DNA of 64,000 nucleotides from Ascidia mentula (taxonomy: Eukaryota; Chordata; Ascidiacea; Phlebobranchia; Ascidiidae), in the NCBI GenBank assembly GCA_947561715.1, contig OX387203.1, positions 11,842,001 through 11,906,000 of the forward strand, read 5' to 3'. This document shows, piece by piece, positions 13,679-27,900 of this stretch (its first letter is position 1; every line of letters starts with the position of its first letter). The notes beneath the pieces are model-generated. The model was given only the letters and a program-made list of their open reading frames with translations, was not told the origin of the DNA and searched no databases. Position numbers and translations under genes: made by a program.

Positions 13679-15991
13679 TTTGCAGAATATGAATTTTCGA
13701 TAAAAAATATATTTATTCAGCACAAGCTTTATTATACAGTGGAAAACGCTGGTACTCCAGTATTGCTTTTGCGGTTGCACAACGTATGTAACTGTGCGAT
13801 TTCAGCACTTGTCCATTTTGCAGAATATGAATTTTCGATAAAAAATATATTTATTCAGCACAAGCTTTATTATACAGTGGAAAACGCTGATACTCCAGTA
13901 TTGCTTTTGCGGTTGCACAACGTATGTAACTGTGCGATTTCAGCACTTGTCCATTTTGCAGAATATGAATTTTCGATAAAAAATATATTTATTCAGCACA
14001 AGCTTTATTATACAGTGGAAAACGCTGGTACTCCAGTATTGCTTTTGCGGTTGCACAACGTATGTAACTGTGCGATTTCAGCACTTGTCCATTTTGCAGA
14101 ATATGAATTTTCGATAAAAAATATATTTATTCAGCACAAGCTTTATTATACAGTGGAAAACGCTGATACTCCAGTATTGCTTTTGCGGTTGCACAACGTA
14201 TGTAACTGTGCGATTTCAGCACTTGTCCATTTTGCAGAATATGAATTTTCGATAAAAAATATATTTTTTCAGCACAAGCTTTATTATACAGTGGAAAACG
14301 CTGGTACTCCAGTATTGCTTTTGCTGTTGCACAACGTATGTAACTGTGCGATTTCGGCACTTGTCCATTTTGCAGTATATGAATTTTCGATAAAAAATAT
14401 ATTTTTTCAGCACAAGCTTTATTATACTGTGGAAAACGCTGGTACTCCAGTATTGCTTTTGCGGTTGCACAACGTATGTAACTGTGCGATTTCAGCACTT
14501 GTCCATTTTGCAGAATATGAATTTTCGATAAAAAATATATTTTTTCAGCACAAGCTTTATTATACTGTGGAAAACGCTGGTACTCCAGTATTGCTTTTGC
14601 GGTTGCACAACGTATGTAACTGTGCGATTTCAGCACTTGTCCATTTTGCAGAATATGAATTTTCGATAAAAAATATATTTTTTCAGCACAAGCTTTATTA
14701 TACAGTGGAAAACGCTGGTACTCCAGTATTGCTTTTGCTGTTGCACAACGTATGTAACTGTGCGATTTCGGCACTTGTCCATTTTGCAGTATATGAATTT
14801 TCGATAAAAAATATATTTTTTCAGCACAAGCTTTATTATACAGTGGAAAACGCTGGTACTCCAGTATTGCTTTTGCGGTTGCACAACGTATGTAACTGTG
14901 CGATTTCAGCACTTGTCCATTTTGCAGTATATGAATTTTCGATAAAAAATATATTTTTTCAGCACAAGCTTTATTATACTGTGGAAAACGCTGGTACTCC
15001 AGTATTGCTTTTGCTGTTGCACAACGTATGTAACTGTGCGATTTCGGCACTTGTCCATTTTGCAGTATATGAATTTTCGATAAAAAATATATTTTTTCAG
15101 CACAAGCTTTATTATACTGTGGAAAACGCTGGTACTCCAGTATTGCTTTTGCTGTTGCACAACGTATGTAACTGTGCGATTTCAGCAATTGTCCATTTTG
15201 CAGAATATGAATTTTCGATAAAAAATATATTTTTTCAGTACAAGCTTTATTATACAGTGGAAAACGCTGGTACTCCAGTATTGCTTTTGCTGTTGCACAA
15301 CGTATGTAACTGTGCGATTTCGGCACTTGTCCATTTTGCAGTATATGAATTTTCGATAAAAAATATATTTTTTCAGCACAAGCTTTATTATACTGTGGAA
15401 AACGCTGGTACTCCAGTATTGCTTTTGCGGTTGCACAACGTATGTAACTGTGCGATTTCAGCACTTGTCCATTTTGCAGAATATGAATTTTCGATAAAAA
15501 ATATATTTTTTCAGCACAAGCTTTATTATACAGTGGAAAACGCTGGTACTCCAGTATTGCTTTTGCGGTTGCACAACGTATGTAACTGTGCGATTTCAGC
15601 ACTTGTCCATTTTGCAGTGTATGACTTTTCGATAAAAAATATATTTTTGCAGTACAAGCTTTATTATACAGTGGAAAACGCTGATACTCCAGTATTGCTT
15701 TTGCGGTTGCACAACGTATGTAACTGTGCGATTTCAGCACTTGTCCATTTTGCAGTATATGACTTTTCGATAAAAAATATTTTTTTTCAGTACAACCTTT
15801 ATTATACAGTGGAAAACGCTGGTACTCAAGTATTGCTTTTGCGGTTGCACAACGTATGTAACTGTGCGATTTCAGCACTTGTCCATTTTGCAGTATATGA
15901 CTTTTCGATAAAAAATATTTTTTTTCAGAACAAGCTTTATTATACAGTGGAAAACGCTGATACTCCAGTATTGCTTTTGCGGTTGCACAAC
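13508..15991. repeat. Zone B satellite block, copy 1 (18 monomers)
   Basis: It starts at the GTCTGTAACTATGTG variant. From about 13,679 nearly all monomers are a distinct subfamily carrying CAGAATATGAATTTTCG and AAAATATATTTATTCAGCAC or ATATATTTTTTCAGCAC. It ends with GACTTTTCG monomers bearing CAGTACAACC and CAGAACAAG. The same order of variants is repeated in the next block. Confidence 0.88.
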
Positions 15992-18889
15992 GTCTGTAAC
16001 TATGTGATTTCAGCACTTGTCCATTTTGCAGTATATGACTTTTCGATGAAAAATATTTTTTTGCAGTACAAGCTTTATTATACAGTGGAAAACGCTGATA
16101 CTCCAGTATTGCTTTTGCGGTTGCACAACGTATGTAACTGTGCGATTTCAGCACTTGTCCATTTTGCAGAATATGAATTTTCGATAAAAAATATATTTAT
16201 TCAGCACAAGCTTTATTATACAGTGGAAAACGCTGGTACTCCAGTATTGCTTTTGCGGTTGCACAACGTATGTAACTGTGCGATTTCAGCACTTGTCCAT
16301 TTTGCAGAATATGAATTTTCGATAAAAAATATATTTATTCAGCACAAGCTTTATTATACAGTGGAAAACGCTGATACTCCAGTATTGCTTTTGCGGTTGC
16401 ACAACGTATGTAACTGTGCGATTTCAGCACTTGTCCATTTTGCAGAATATGAATTTTCGATAAAAAATATATTTATTCAGCACAAGCTTTATTATACAGT
16501 GGAAAACGCTGGTACTCCAGTATTGCTTTTGCGGTTGCACAACGTATGTAACTGTGCGATTTCAGCACTTGTCCATTTTGCAGAATATGAATTTTCGATA
16601 AAAAATATATTTATTCAGCACAAGCTTTATTATACAGTGGAAAACGCTGGTACTCCAGTATTGCTTTTGCGGTTGCACAACGTATGTAACTGTGCGATTT
16701 CAGCACTTGTCCATTTTGCAGTATATGACTTTTCGATAAAAAATATTTTTTTGCAGCACAAGCTTTATTATACAGTGGAAAACGCTGATACTCCAGTATT
16801 GCTTTTGCGGTTGCACAACGTATGTAACTGTGCGATTTCAGCACTTGTCCATTTTGCAGAATATGAATTTTCGATAAAAAATATATTTATTCAGCACAAG
16901 CTTTATTATACAGTGGAAAACGCTGGTACTCCAGTATTGCTTTTGCGGTTGCACAACGTATGTAACTGTGCGATTTCAGCACTTGTCCATTTTGCAGAAT
17001 ATGAATTTTCGATAAAAAATATATTTATTCAGCACAAGCTTTATTATACAGTGGAAAACGCTGATACTCCAGTATTGCTTTTGCGGTTGCACAACGTATG
17101 TAACTGTGCGATTTCAGCACTTGTCCATTTTGCAGAATATGAATTTTCGATAAAAAATATATTTTTTCAGCACAAGCTTTATTATACAGTGGAAAACGCT
17201 GGTACTCCAGTATTGCTTTTGCTGTTGCACAACGTATGTAACTGTGCGATTTCGGCACTTGTCCATTTTGCAGTATATGAATTTTCGATAAAAAATATAT
17301 TTTTTCAGCACAAGCTTTATTATACTGTGGAAAACGCTGGTACTCCAGTATTGCTTTTGCGGTTGCACAACGTATGTAACTGTGCGATTTCAGCACTTGT
17401 CCATTTTGCAGAATATGAATTTTCGATAAAAAATATATTTTTTCAGCACAAGCTTTATTATACTGTGGAAAACGCTGGTACTCCAGTATTGCTTTTGCGG
17501 TTGCACAACGTATGTAACTGTGCGATTTCAGCACTTGTCCATTTTGCAGAATATGAATTTTCGATAAAAAATATATTTTTTCAGCACAAGCTTTATTATA
17601 CAGTGGAAAACGCTGGTACTCCAGTATTGCTTTTGCTGTTGCACAACGTATGTAACTGTGCGATTTCGGCACTTGTCCATTTTGCAGTATATGAATTTTC
17701 GATAAAAAATATATTTTTTCAGCACAAGCTTTATTATACAGTGGAAAACGCTGGTACTCCAGTATTGCTTTTGCGGTTGCACAACGTATGTAACTGTGCG
17801 ATTTCAGCACTTGTCCATTTTGCAGTATATGAATTTTCGATAAAAAATATATTTTTTCAGCACAAGCTTTATTATACTGTGGAAAACGCTGGTACTCCAG
17901 TATTGCTTTTGCTGTTGCACAACGTATGTAACTGTGCGATTTCGGCACTTGTCCATTTTGCAGTATATGAATTTTCGATAAAAAATATATTTTTTCAGCA
18001 CAAGCTTTATTATACTGTGGAAAACGCTGGTACTCCAGTATTGCTTTTGCTGTTGCACAACGTATGTAACTGTGCGATTTCAGCAATTGTCCATTTTGCA
18101 GAATATGAATTTTCGATAAAAAATATATTTTTTCAGTACAAGCTTTATTATACAGTGGAAAACGCTGGTACTCCAGTATTGCTTTTGCTGTTGCACAACG
18201 TATGTAACTGTGCGATTTCGGCACTTGTCCATTTTGCAGTATATGAATTTTCGATAAAAAATATATTTTTTCAGCACAAGCTTTATTATACTGTGGAAAA
18301 CGCTGGTACTCCAGTATTGCTTTTGCGGTTGCACAACGTATGTAACTGTGCGATTTCAGCACTTGTCCATTTTGCAGAATATGAATTTTCGATAAAAAAT
18401 ATATTTTTTCAGCACAAGCTTTATTATACAGTGGAAAACGCTGGTACTCCAGTATTGCTTTTGCGGTTGCACAACGTATGTAACTGTGCGATTTCAGCAC
18501 TTGTCCATTTTGCAGTGTATGACTTTTCGATAAAAAATATATTTTTGCAGTACAAGCTTTATTATACAGTGGAAAACGCTGATACTCCAGTATTGCTTTT
18601 GCGGTTGCACAACGTATGTAACTGTGCGATTTCAGCACTTGTCCATTTTGCAGTATATGACTTTTCGATAAAAAATATTTTTTTTCAGTACAACCTTTAT
18701 TATACAGTGGAAAACGCTGGTACTCAAGTATTGCTTTTGCGGTTGCACAACGTATGTAACTGTGCGATTTCAGCACTTGTCCATTTTGCAGTATATGACT
18801 TTTCGATAAAAAATATTTTTTTTCAGAACAAGCTTTATTATACAGTGGAAAACGCTGGTACTCCAGTATTGCTTTTGCGGTTGCACAAC
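15992..18889. repeat. Zone B satellite block, copy 2 (21 monomers)
   Basis: This is a direct duplicate of the preceding block. The start offset is 2,484 bp (18 x 138), but later landmarks are offset by exactly 2,898 bp (21 x 138), so this copy carries three additional monomers at about 16.55-16.98 kb, including one GACTTTTCG hybrid monomer with GCAGCACAAG. Outside this insertion the two copies look almost base-identical, implying a recent event. Confidence 0.88.
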
Positions 18890-18965
18890 GTATGTAACTA
18901 TGCCATTTCAGCACTTGTCCATTTTGCAGAAAATGACTTTTCGATAAAAAATAATTTTTTTTAAG

Positions 18966-21900
18966 TACAAGCTTTTATACAGTGGAAAACGCTGATACTC
19001 CAGTATCGCTTTTGCGGTTGCACAACGTATGTAACTGTGCGATTTCAGCACTTGTCCATTTTGCAGTATATGAATTTTCGATAAAAAATATTTTTTTTCA
19101 GTACAAGGTTTATTATACAGTGGAAAACGCAGGTACTCAAGTATTGCTTTTGCGGTTGCACAACGTATGTAACTGTGCGATTTCCGCACTTGTCCATTTT
19201 GCAGTATACGACTTTTCGATGAAAAATATTTTTTTTCAGTAGAAGCTTTATTATACAGTGGAAAACGCTGCTACTCCAATATTGCTTTTGCGGTTGCACA
19301 ACGTATGTAACTGTACGATTTCAGCACTTGTCCGTTTTTCAGTATGTGACTTTTCGATAAAAAATATTTTTTTTCTGTACAAGCTTTATTATACAGCGGA
19401 AAACGCTGATAGTGCAGTATTGCTTTTGCGGTTGCACAACGTATGTAACTATGCGATTCCAGCACTTGTCAATTTTGCAGTATATGACTTTTCGATAAAA
19501 AATATTTTTTTTCAGTACAAGCTTTATTATACAGTGGAAAACACTGGTACTGCAGTATTGCTTTTGCGGTTGCACAACGTATGTAACTGTGCGATTTCAG
19601 CACTTGTCCATTTTGCAGTATATGACTTTTCGACAAAATTAATTTTTTTCAGTACAAGCTTTATTATACAGTGGAAAACGTTGGTACTCCAGTATTGCTT
19701 TTGATGTTGCACAACGTATGTAACTGTGCGATTTCAGCACTTGTCCATTTTGCAGTATATGACTTTTCGATAAAAAATATTTTTTTTCAGTACAAGCTTC
19801 ATTAAACAGTGGAAAACGCTGGTACACCAGTATTGCTTTTGCGGTTGCACAACGTATGCAACTGTGCGATTTCAGCACTTGTCAATTTTGCAGTAAATGA
19901 CTTTTCAATAAAAAATATTTTTTTTCTGTACAAGCTTTATTATACAGTGGAAAACGCTGGTACTCCAGTATTGCCCCTGCTGTTGCACAACGTATGTAAC
20001 TGTGCGATTTCAGCACTTGTCCATTTTGCAGTATATGACTTTTCGATAAAAAATATTTTTTTTCAGTACAAGCTTTATTATACAGTGGAAAACGCTGCTA
20101 CTCCAGTATTGCTTTTGCGGTTGCACAACGTATGTAACTGTGCGATTTCAGCACTTGTCCATTTTGCAGTATATGACTTTTCGATAAAAAATATTTTTTT
20201 TCAGTACAAGCTTTTATTATACAGTGGAAAACGCTGCTAATCCAGTATTGCTTTTGCGGTTGCACAACGTATGTAACTGTGCGATTTCAGCACTTGTCCA
20301 TTTTGCAATGTATGAATTTTCGATAAAAAATATTTTTTTTCAGTACAAGCTTTATTAAACAGTGGAAAACGCTGGTACACCAGTATTGCTTTCGCGGTTG
20401 CACAACGTATGTAACTGTGCGATTTCAGCACTTGTCAATTTTGCAGTAAATGACTTTTCGATAAAAAATATTTTTTTTCAGTACAAGCTTTATTATACAG
20501 TGGAAAACGCTGGTACTCCAGTATTGCTTTTGCTGTTGCACAAAATATGTAACTGTGCGATTTCAGCACTTGTCCATTTTGCAGTATACGACTTTTCGAT
20601 AAAAAATATTTTTTTTCAGTACAAGCTTTATTATACAGCGGAAAACGCTGATACTGCAGTATTGCTTTTGCGGTTGCACAACGTATGTAATTATGCGATT
20701 TCAGCACTTGTCCATTTTGCAGTATATGAATTTTCGATAAAAAATATTTTTTTTCAGTACAAGCTTTATTATACAGTGGAAAACGCTGGTAATCCAGTAT
20801 TGCTTTTGAGGTTGCACAACGTATGTAACTGTGCGATTTCAGTACTTGTCCATTTTGCAGTATATGAACTTTCGATAAAAAATAATTTTTTTCAGTACAA
20901 GCTTTATTATACAGTGGAAAACGCTGGTACTCCAGTATTGCTTTTGCGGTTGCACAACGTATGTAACTATGCAATTTCAGCACTTGTCCATTTTGCAGTA
21001 AATGACTTTTCGATAAAAAAATGTTTTTTTTAGTACAAGCCTTATTATACAGTGGAAAACACTGGTACTGCAGTATTGCTTTTGCGGTTGCACAACGTAT
21101 GTAACTGTGCGATTTCAGCACTTGTCCATTTTGCAGAATATGAATTTTCAATAAAAAATATTTTTTTTCTGTACAAGCTTTATTATACAGTGGAAAACGC
21201 TGGTATTCCAGTATTGCTTTTGCGGTTGCACAACGTATGTTACTGTGCGATTTCAGCACTTGTCCATTTCGCAGTATATGACTTTTCGATAAAAAATTTT
21301 TTTTTTCAGTACCAGCTTTATTATACAGTGGAAAACGCTGCTACTCCAGTATCGCTTTTGCGGTTGCACAACGTATGTAACTATGTGATTTCAGCACTTG
21401 TCCATTTTGCAGTATATGACTTTTCGATAAAAAATATTTTTTTTCAGTACAAGCTTTTATTATACAGTGGAAAACGCTGATACTCCAGTATTGCTTTTGC
21501 GGTTGCACAACGTATGTAACTGTGCGATTTCAGCACTTGTCCATTTTGCAGTATATGACTTTTCGATAAAAAATATTTTTTTTCAGTACAAGCTTTATTA
21601 TACAGTGGAAAACGCTGGTACTCCAGTATTGCTTTTGCGGTTGCACAACGTATGTAACTGTGCGATTTCAGCACTTGTCCATTTTGCAGTATACGACTTT
21701 TCGATGAAAAATATTTTTTTTCAGTACAAGCTTTATTATACAGTGGAAAACGCTGCTACTCCAGTATTGCTTTTGCGGTTGCACAACGTATGTAACTGTG
21801 CGATTTCAGCACTTGTCCATTTTGCAGTATATGACTTTTCGATAAAAAATATTTTTTTTCTGTACAAGCTTTTATACAGTGGAAAACGCTGATACTCCAG

Positions 21901-24900
21901 CATTGCTTTTGCGGTTGCACAACGTATGTAACTGTGCGATTTCAGCACTTGTCCATTTTGCAGTATATGAATTTTCGATAAAAAATATTTTTTTTCAGTA
22001 CAAGCTTCATTAAACAGTGGAAAACGCTGGTACTCCAGTATTGCTTTTGCGGTTGCACAACGTATGTAACTGTGCGATTTCAGCACTTGTCCATTTTGCA
22101 GTATACGACTTTTCGATGAAAAATTTTTTTTTTCAGTACAAGCTTTATTATACAGTGGAAAACACTGGTACTGCAGTATTGCTTTTGCGGTTGCACAACG
22201 TATGTAACTGTGCGATTTCAGCACTTGTCCATTTTGCAGTATATGACTTTTCGACAAAATTAAGTTTTTTTCAGTACAAGCTTTATTATACAGTGGAAAA
22301 CGTTGGTACTCCAGTATTGCTTTTGATGTTGCACAACGTATGTAACTGTGCGATTTCAGCACTTGTCCATTTTGCAGTATATGACTTTTCGATAAAAAAT
22401 ATTTTTTTTCAGTACAAGCTTCATTAAACAGTGGAAAACGCTGGTACACCAGTATTGCTTTTGCGGTTGCACAACGTATGCAACTGTGCGATTTCAGCAC
22501 TTGTCAATTTTGCAGTAAATGACTTTTCAATAAAAAATATTTTTTTTCTGTACAAGCTTTATTATACAGTGGAAAACGCTGGTACTCCAGTATTGCCCCT
22601 GCTGTTGCACAACGTATGTAACTGTGCGATTTCAGCACTTGTCCATTTTGCAGTATATGACTTTTCGATAAAAAATATTTTTTTTTCAGTACAAGCTTTT
22701 ATTATACAGTGGAAAACGCTGCTACTCCAGTATTGCTTTTGCGGTTGCACAACGTATGTAACTGTGCGATTTCAGCACTTGTCCATTTTGCAGTATATGA
22801 CTTTTCGATAAAAAATATTTTTTTTCAGTACAAGCTTTTATTATACAGTGGAAAACGCTGCTAATCCAGTATTGCTTTTGCGGTTGCACAACGTATGTAA
22901 CTGTGCGATTTCAGCACTTGTCCATTTTGCAATGTATGAATTTTCGATAAAAAATATTTTTTTTCAGTACAAGCTTTATTAAACAGTGGAAAACGCTGGT
23001 ACACCAGTATTGCTTTCGCGGTTGCACAACGTATGTAACTGTGCGATTTCAGCACTTGTCAATTTTGCAGTAAATGACTTTTCGATAAAAAATATTTTTT
23101 TTCAGTACAAGCTTTATTATACAGTGGAAAACGCTGGTACTCCAGTATTGCTTTTGCTGTTGCACAAAGTATGTAACTGTGCGATTTCAGCACTTGTCCA
23201 TTTTGCAGTATACGACTTTTCGATCAAAAATATTTTTTTTCAGTACAAGCTTTATTATACAGCGGAAAACGCTGATACTGCAGTATTGCTTTTGCGGTTG
23301 CACAACGTATGTAATTATGCGATTTCAGCACTTGTCCATTTTGCAGTATATGAATTTTCGATAAAAAATATTTTTTTTCAGTACAAGCTTTATTATACAG
23401 TGGAAAACGCTGGTAATCCAGTATTGCTTTTGCGGTTGCACAACATATGTAATTGTGCGATTTCAGTACTTGTCCATTTTGCAGTATATGAACTTTCGAT
23501 AAAAAATAATTTATTTCAGTACAAGCTTTATTATACAGTGGAAAACGCTGGTACTCCAGTATTGCTTTTGCGGTTGCACAACGTATGTAACTATGCGATT
23601 TCAGCACTTGTCCATTTTGCAGTAAATGACTTTTCGATAAAAAAAATTTTTTTTAGTACAAGCCTTATTATACAGTGGAAAACACTGGTACTGCAGTATT
23701 GCTTTTGCGGTTGCACAACGTATGTAACTGTGCGATTTCAGCACTTGTCCATTTTGCAGAATATGAATTTTCAATAAAAAATATTTTTTTTCTGTACAAG
23801 CTTTATTATACAGTGGAAAACGCTGGTATTCCAGTATTGCTTTTGCGGTTGCACAACGTATGTTACTGTGCGATTTCAGCACTTGTCCATTTCGCAGTAT
23901 ATGACTTTTCGATAAAAAATGTTTTTTTTCAGTACCAGCTTTATTATACAGTGGAAAACGCTGCTACTCCAGTATCGCTTTTGCGGTTGCACAACGTATG
24001 TAACTGTGTGATTTCAGCACTTGTCCATTTTGCAGTATATGACTTTTCGATAAAAAATATTTTTTTTCAGAACAAGCTTTTATTATACAGTGGAAAACGC
24101 TGATACTCCAGTATTGCTTTTGCGGTTGCACAACGTATGTAACTGTGCGATTTCAGCACTTGTCCATTTTGCAGTATATGACTTTTCGATAAAAAATATT
24201 TTTTTTCAGTACAAGCTTTATTATACAGTGGAAAACGCTGGTACTCCAGTATTGCTTTTGCGGTTGCACAACGTATGTAACTGTGCGATTTCAGCACTTG
24301 TCCATTTTGCAGTATACGACTTTTCGATGAAAAATATTTTTTTTCAGTACAAGCTTTATTATACAGTGGAAAACGCTGCTACTCCAGTATTGCTTTTGCG
24401 GTTGCACAACGTATGTAACTGTGCGATTTCAGCACTTGTCCATTTTGCAGTAAATGACTTTTCGATAAAAAATATTTTTTTTCTGTACAAGCTTTTATAC
24501 AGTGGAAAACGCTGATACTCCAGTATTGCTTTTGCGGTTGCACAACGTATGTAACTGTGCGATTTCAGCACTTGTCCATTTTGCAGTATATGAATTTTCG
24601 ATAAAAAATATATTTTTTCAGTACAAGCTTTATTATACAGTGGAAAACGCTGGTACTCCAGTATTGCTTTTGCGGTTGCACAACGTATGTAACTGTGCGA
24701 TTTCAGCACTTGTCCATTTTGCAGTATACGACTTTTCGATGAAAAATATTTTTTTTTAGTACAAGCTTTATTATACAGTGGAAAACGCTGCTACTCCAAT
24801 ATTGCTTTTGCGGTTGCACAACGTATGTAACTGTGCGATTTCAGCACTTGTCCGTTTTTCAGTATGTGACTTTTCGATAAAAAATATTTTTTTTCAGTAC

Positions 24901-27900
24901 AAGCTTTATTATACAGCGGAAAACTCTGATACTGCAGTATTGCTTTTGCGGTTGCACAACGTATGTAACTATGCGATTCCAGCACTTGTCAATTTTGCAG
25001 TATATGACTTTTCGATAAAAAATATTTTTTTTCAGTACAAGCTTTATTATACAGTGGAAAACACTGGTACTGCAGTATTGCTTCTGCGGTTGCACAACGT
25101 ATGTAATTATGCGATTTCAGCACTTGTCCATTTTGCAGTATATGAATTTTGGATAAAAATATTTTTTTTCTGTACAAGCTTTATTATACAGTGGAAAACG
25201 CTGGTATTCCAGTATTGCTTTTGCGGTTGCACAACGTATGTAACTGTGCGATTTCAGCACTTGTCCATTTTGCAGTATACGACTTTTCGATAAAAAATAT
25301 TTTTTTTCAGTACAAGCTTTATTATACAGTGGAAAACGCTGGTATTCCAGTATTGCTTTTGCGGTTGCACAACGTATGTAACTGTGCGATTTCAGCACTT
25401 GTCCATTTTGCAGTATACGACTTTTCGATAAAAAATATTTTTTTTCAGTACAAGCTTTATAATACAGTGGAAAACGCTGCTACTCCAATATTGCTTTTGC
25501 GGTTGCACAACGTATGTAACTGTGCGATTTCAGCACTTGTCCATTTTGCAGTATACGACTTTTCGATGAAAAATATTTTTTTTCAGTACAAGCTTTATTA
25601 TACAGTGGAAAACGCTGGTACTCCAGTATTGCTTTTGCGGTTGCACAACGTATGTAACTATGCGATTTCAGCACTTGTCCATTTTGCAGTATATGACTTT
25701 TCGATAAAAAATATTTTTTTTCAGTACAAGCTTTATTATACAGTGGAAAACGCTGGTATTCCAGTATTGCTTTTGCGGTTGCACAACGTATGTAACTATG
25801 CGATTTCAGCACTTGTCCATTTTGCAGTATATGACTTTTCGATAAAAAATATTTTTTTGCAGTACAAGCTTTATTATACTGTGGAAAACGCTGCTACTCC
25901 AATATTGCTTTTGCGGTTGCACAACGTATGTAACTGTGCGATTTCAGCACTTGTCCATTTTGCAGTATACGACTTTTCGATAAAAAATATTTTTTTTCAG
26001 TACAAGCTTTATTATACAGTGGAAAACGCTGGTACTCCAGTATTGCTTTTGCTGTTGCACAAAGTATGTAACTGTGCGATTTCAGCACTTGTCCATTTTG
26101 CAGTATACGACTTTTCGATAAAAAATATTTTTTTTCAGTACAAGCTTTATTATACAGCGGAAAACGCTGATACTGCAGTTTTGCTTTTGCTGTTGCACAA
26201 CGTATGTAATTATGCGATTTCAGCACTTGTCCATTTTGCAGTATATGAATTTTCGATAAAAAATATTTTTTTTCAGTACAAGCTTTATTATACAGTGGAA
26301 AACGCTGGTACTCCAGTATTGCTTTTGCTGTTGCACAAAGTATGTAACTGTGCGATTTCAGCACTTGTCCATTTTGCAGTATACGACTTTTCGATAAAAA
26401 ATATTTTTTTTCAGTACAAGCTTTATTATACAGCGGAAAACGCTGATACTGCAGTATTGCTTTTGCGGTTGCACAACGTATGTAATTATGCGATTTCAGC
26501 ACTTGTCCATTTTGCAGTATATGAATTTTCGATAAAAAATATTTTTTTTCAGTACAAGCTTTATTATTCAGTGGAAAACGCTGGTACTCCAGTATTGCTT
26601 TTGCGGTTGCACAACGTATGTTACTGTGCGATTTCAGCACTTGTCCATTTCGCAGTATACGACTTTTCGATAAAAAATATTTTTTTTCAGTACCAGCTTT
26701 ATTATACAGTGGAAAACGCTGCTACTCCAGTATCGCTTTTGCGGTTGCACAACGTATGTAACTGTGTGAATAAAGCACTTGTCCATTTTGCAGTATATGA
26801 ATTTTCGATAAAAAATATTTTTTTTCAGTACAAGCTTTTATTATACAGTGGAAAACGCTGATACTCCAGTATTGCTTTTGCGGTTGCACAACGTATGTAA
26901 CTGTGCGATTTCAGCACTTGTCCATTTTGCAGTATATGAATTTTCGATAAAAAATATTTTTTTTCAGTACAAGCTTTATTATACAGTGGAAAACGCTGGT
27001 ACTCCAGTATTGCTTTTGCGGTTGCACAACGTATGTAACTGTGCGATTTCAGCACTTGTCCATTTTGCAGTATACGACTTTTCGATGAAAAATATTTTTT
27101 TTCAGTACAAGCTTTATTATACAGTGGAAAACGCTGCTACTCCAGTATTGCTTTTGCGGTTGCACAACGTATGTAACTATGCGATTTCAGCACTTGTCCA
27201 TTTTGCAGTATATGACTTTTCGATAAAAAATATTTTTTTTCTGTACAAGCTTTTATACAGTGGAAAACGCTGATACTCCAGTATTGCTTTTGCGGTTGCA
27301 CAACGTATGTAACTGTGCGATTTCAGCACTTGTCCATTTTGCAGTATATGAATTTTCGATAAAAAATATTTTTTTTCAGTACAAGCTTTATTATACAGTG
27401 GAAAACGCTTGTACTCCAGTATTGCTTTTGCGGTTGCACAACGTATGTAACTGTGCGATTTCAGCACTTGTCCATTTTGCAGTATACGACTTTTCGATGA
27501 AAAATATTTTTTTTCAGTACAAGCTTTATTATACAGTGGAAAACGCTGGTACTCCAGTATTGCTTTTGCGGTTGCACAACGTATGTAACTGTGCGATTTC
27601 AGCACTTGTCCATTTTGCAATATATGACTTTTCGATAAAAAATATTTTTTTTCAGTACAAGCTTTATTATACAGTGGAAAACGCTGCTACTCCAGTATTG
27701 CTTTTGCTGTTGCACAACGTATGTAACTGTGCGATTTCAGCACTTGTCCGTTTTTCAGTATGTGACTTTTCGATGAAAAATATTTTTTTTCAGTACAAGC
27801 TTTATTATACAGTGGAAAACGCTGATACTGCAGTATTGCTTTTGCGGTTGCACAACGTTTGTAACTATGCGATATTAGCACTTGTCCATTTTGCAGTATA

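Larger units (their letters stand above)
11945..18964 (+). other. 2,339-codon open frame of satellite DNA, probably not a gene
   Basis: An uninterrupted frame runs through about 51 monomers, giving a 46-residue protein repeat (for example NVCNCAISALVHFAVYDF followed by a KLYYTVENA segment). Frames of hundreds of codons also exist on the opposite strand over the same DNA. The length follows from a 138-bp period without in-frame stops plus lack of T-run indels here. Substitutions are not biased to third positions (AVYDF/AEYEF, IFFQHK/IFIQHK, ADTP/AGTP), there is no leader or splice context, and the frame simply ends at a one-base change at 18,961. It is recorded so that a reader does not take it for a giant repeat protein. 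Confidence 0.85.
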
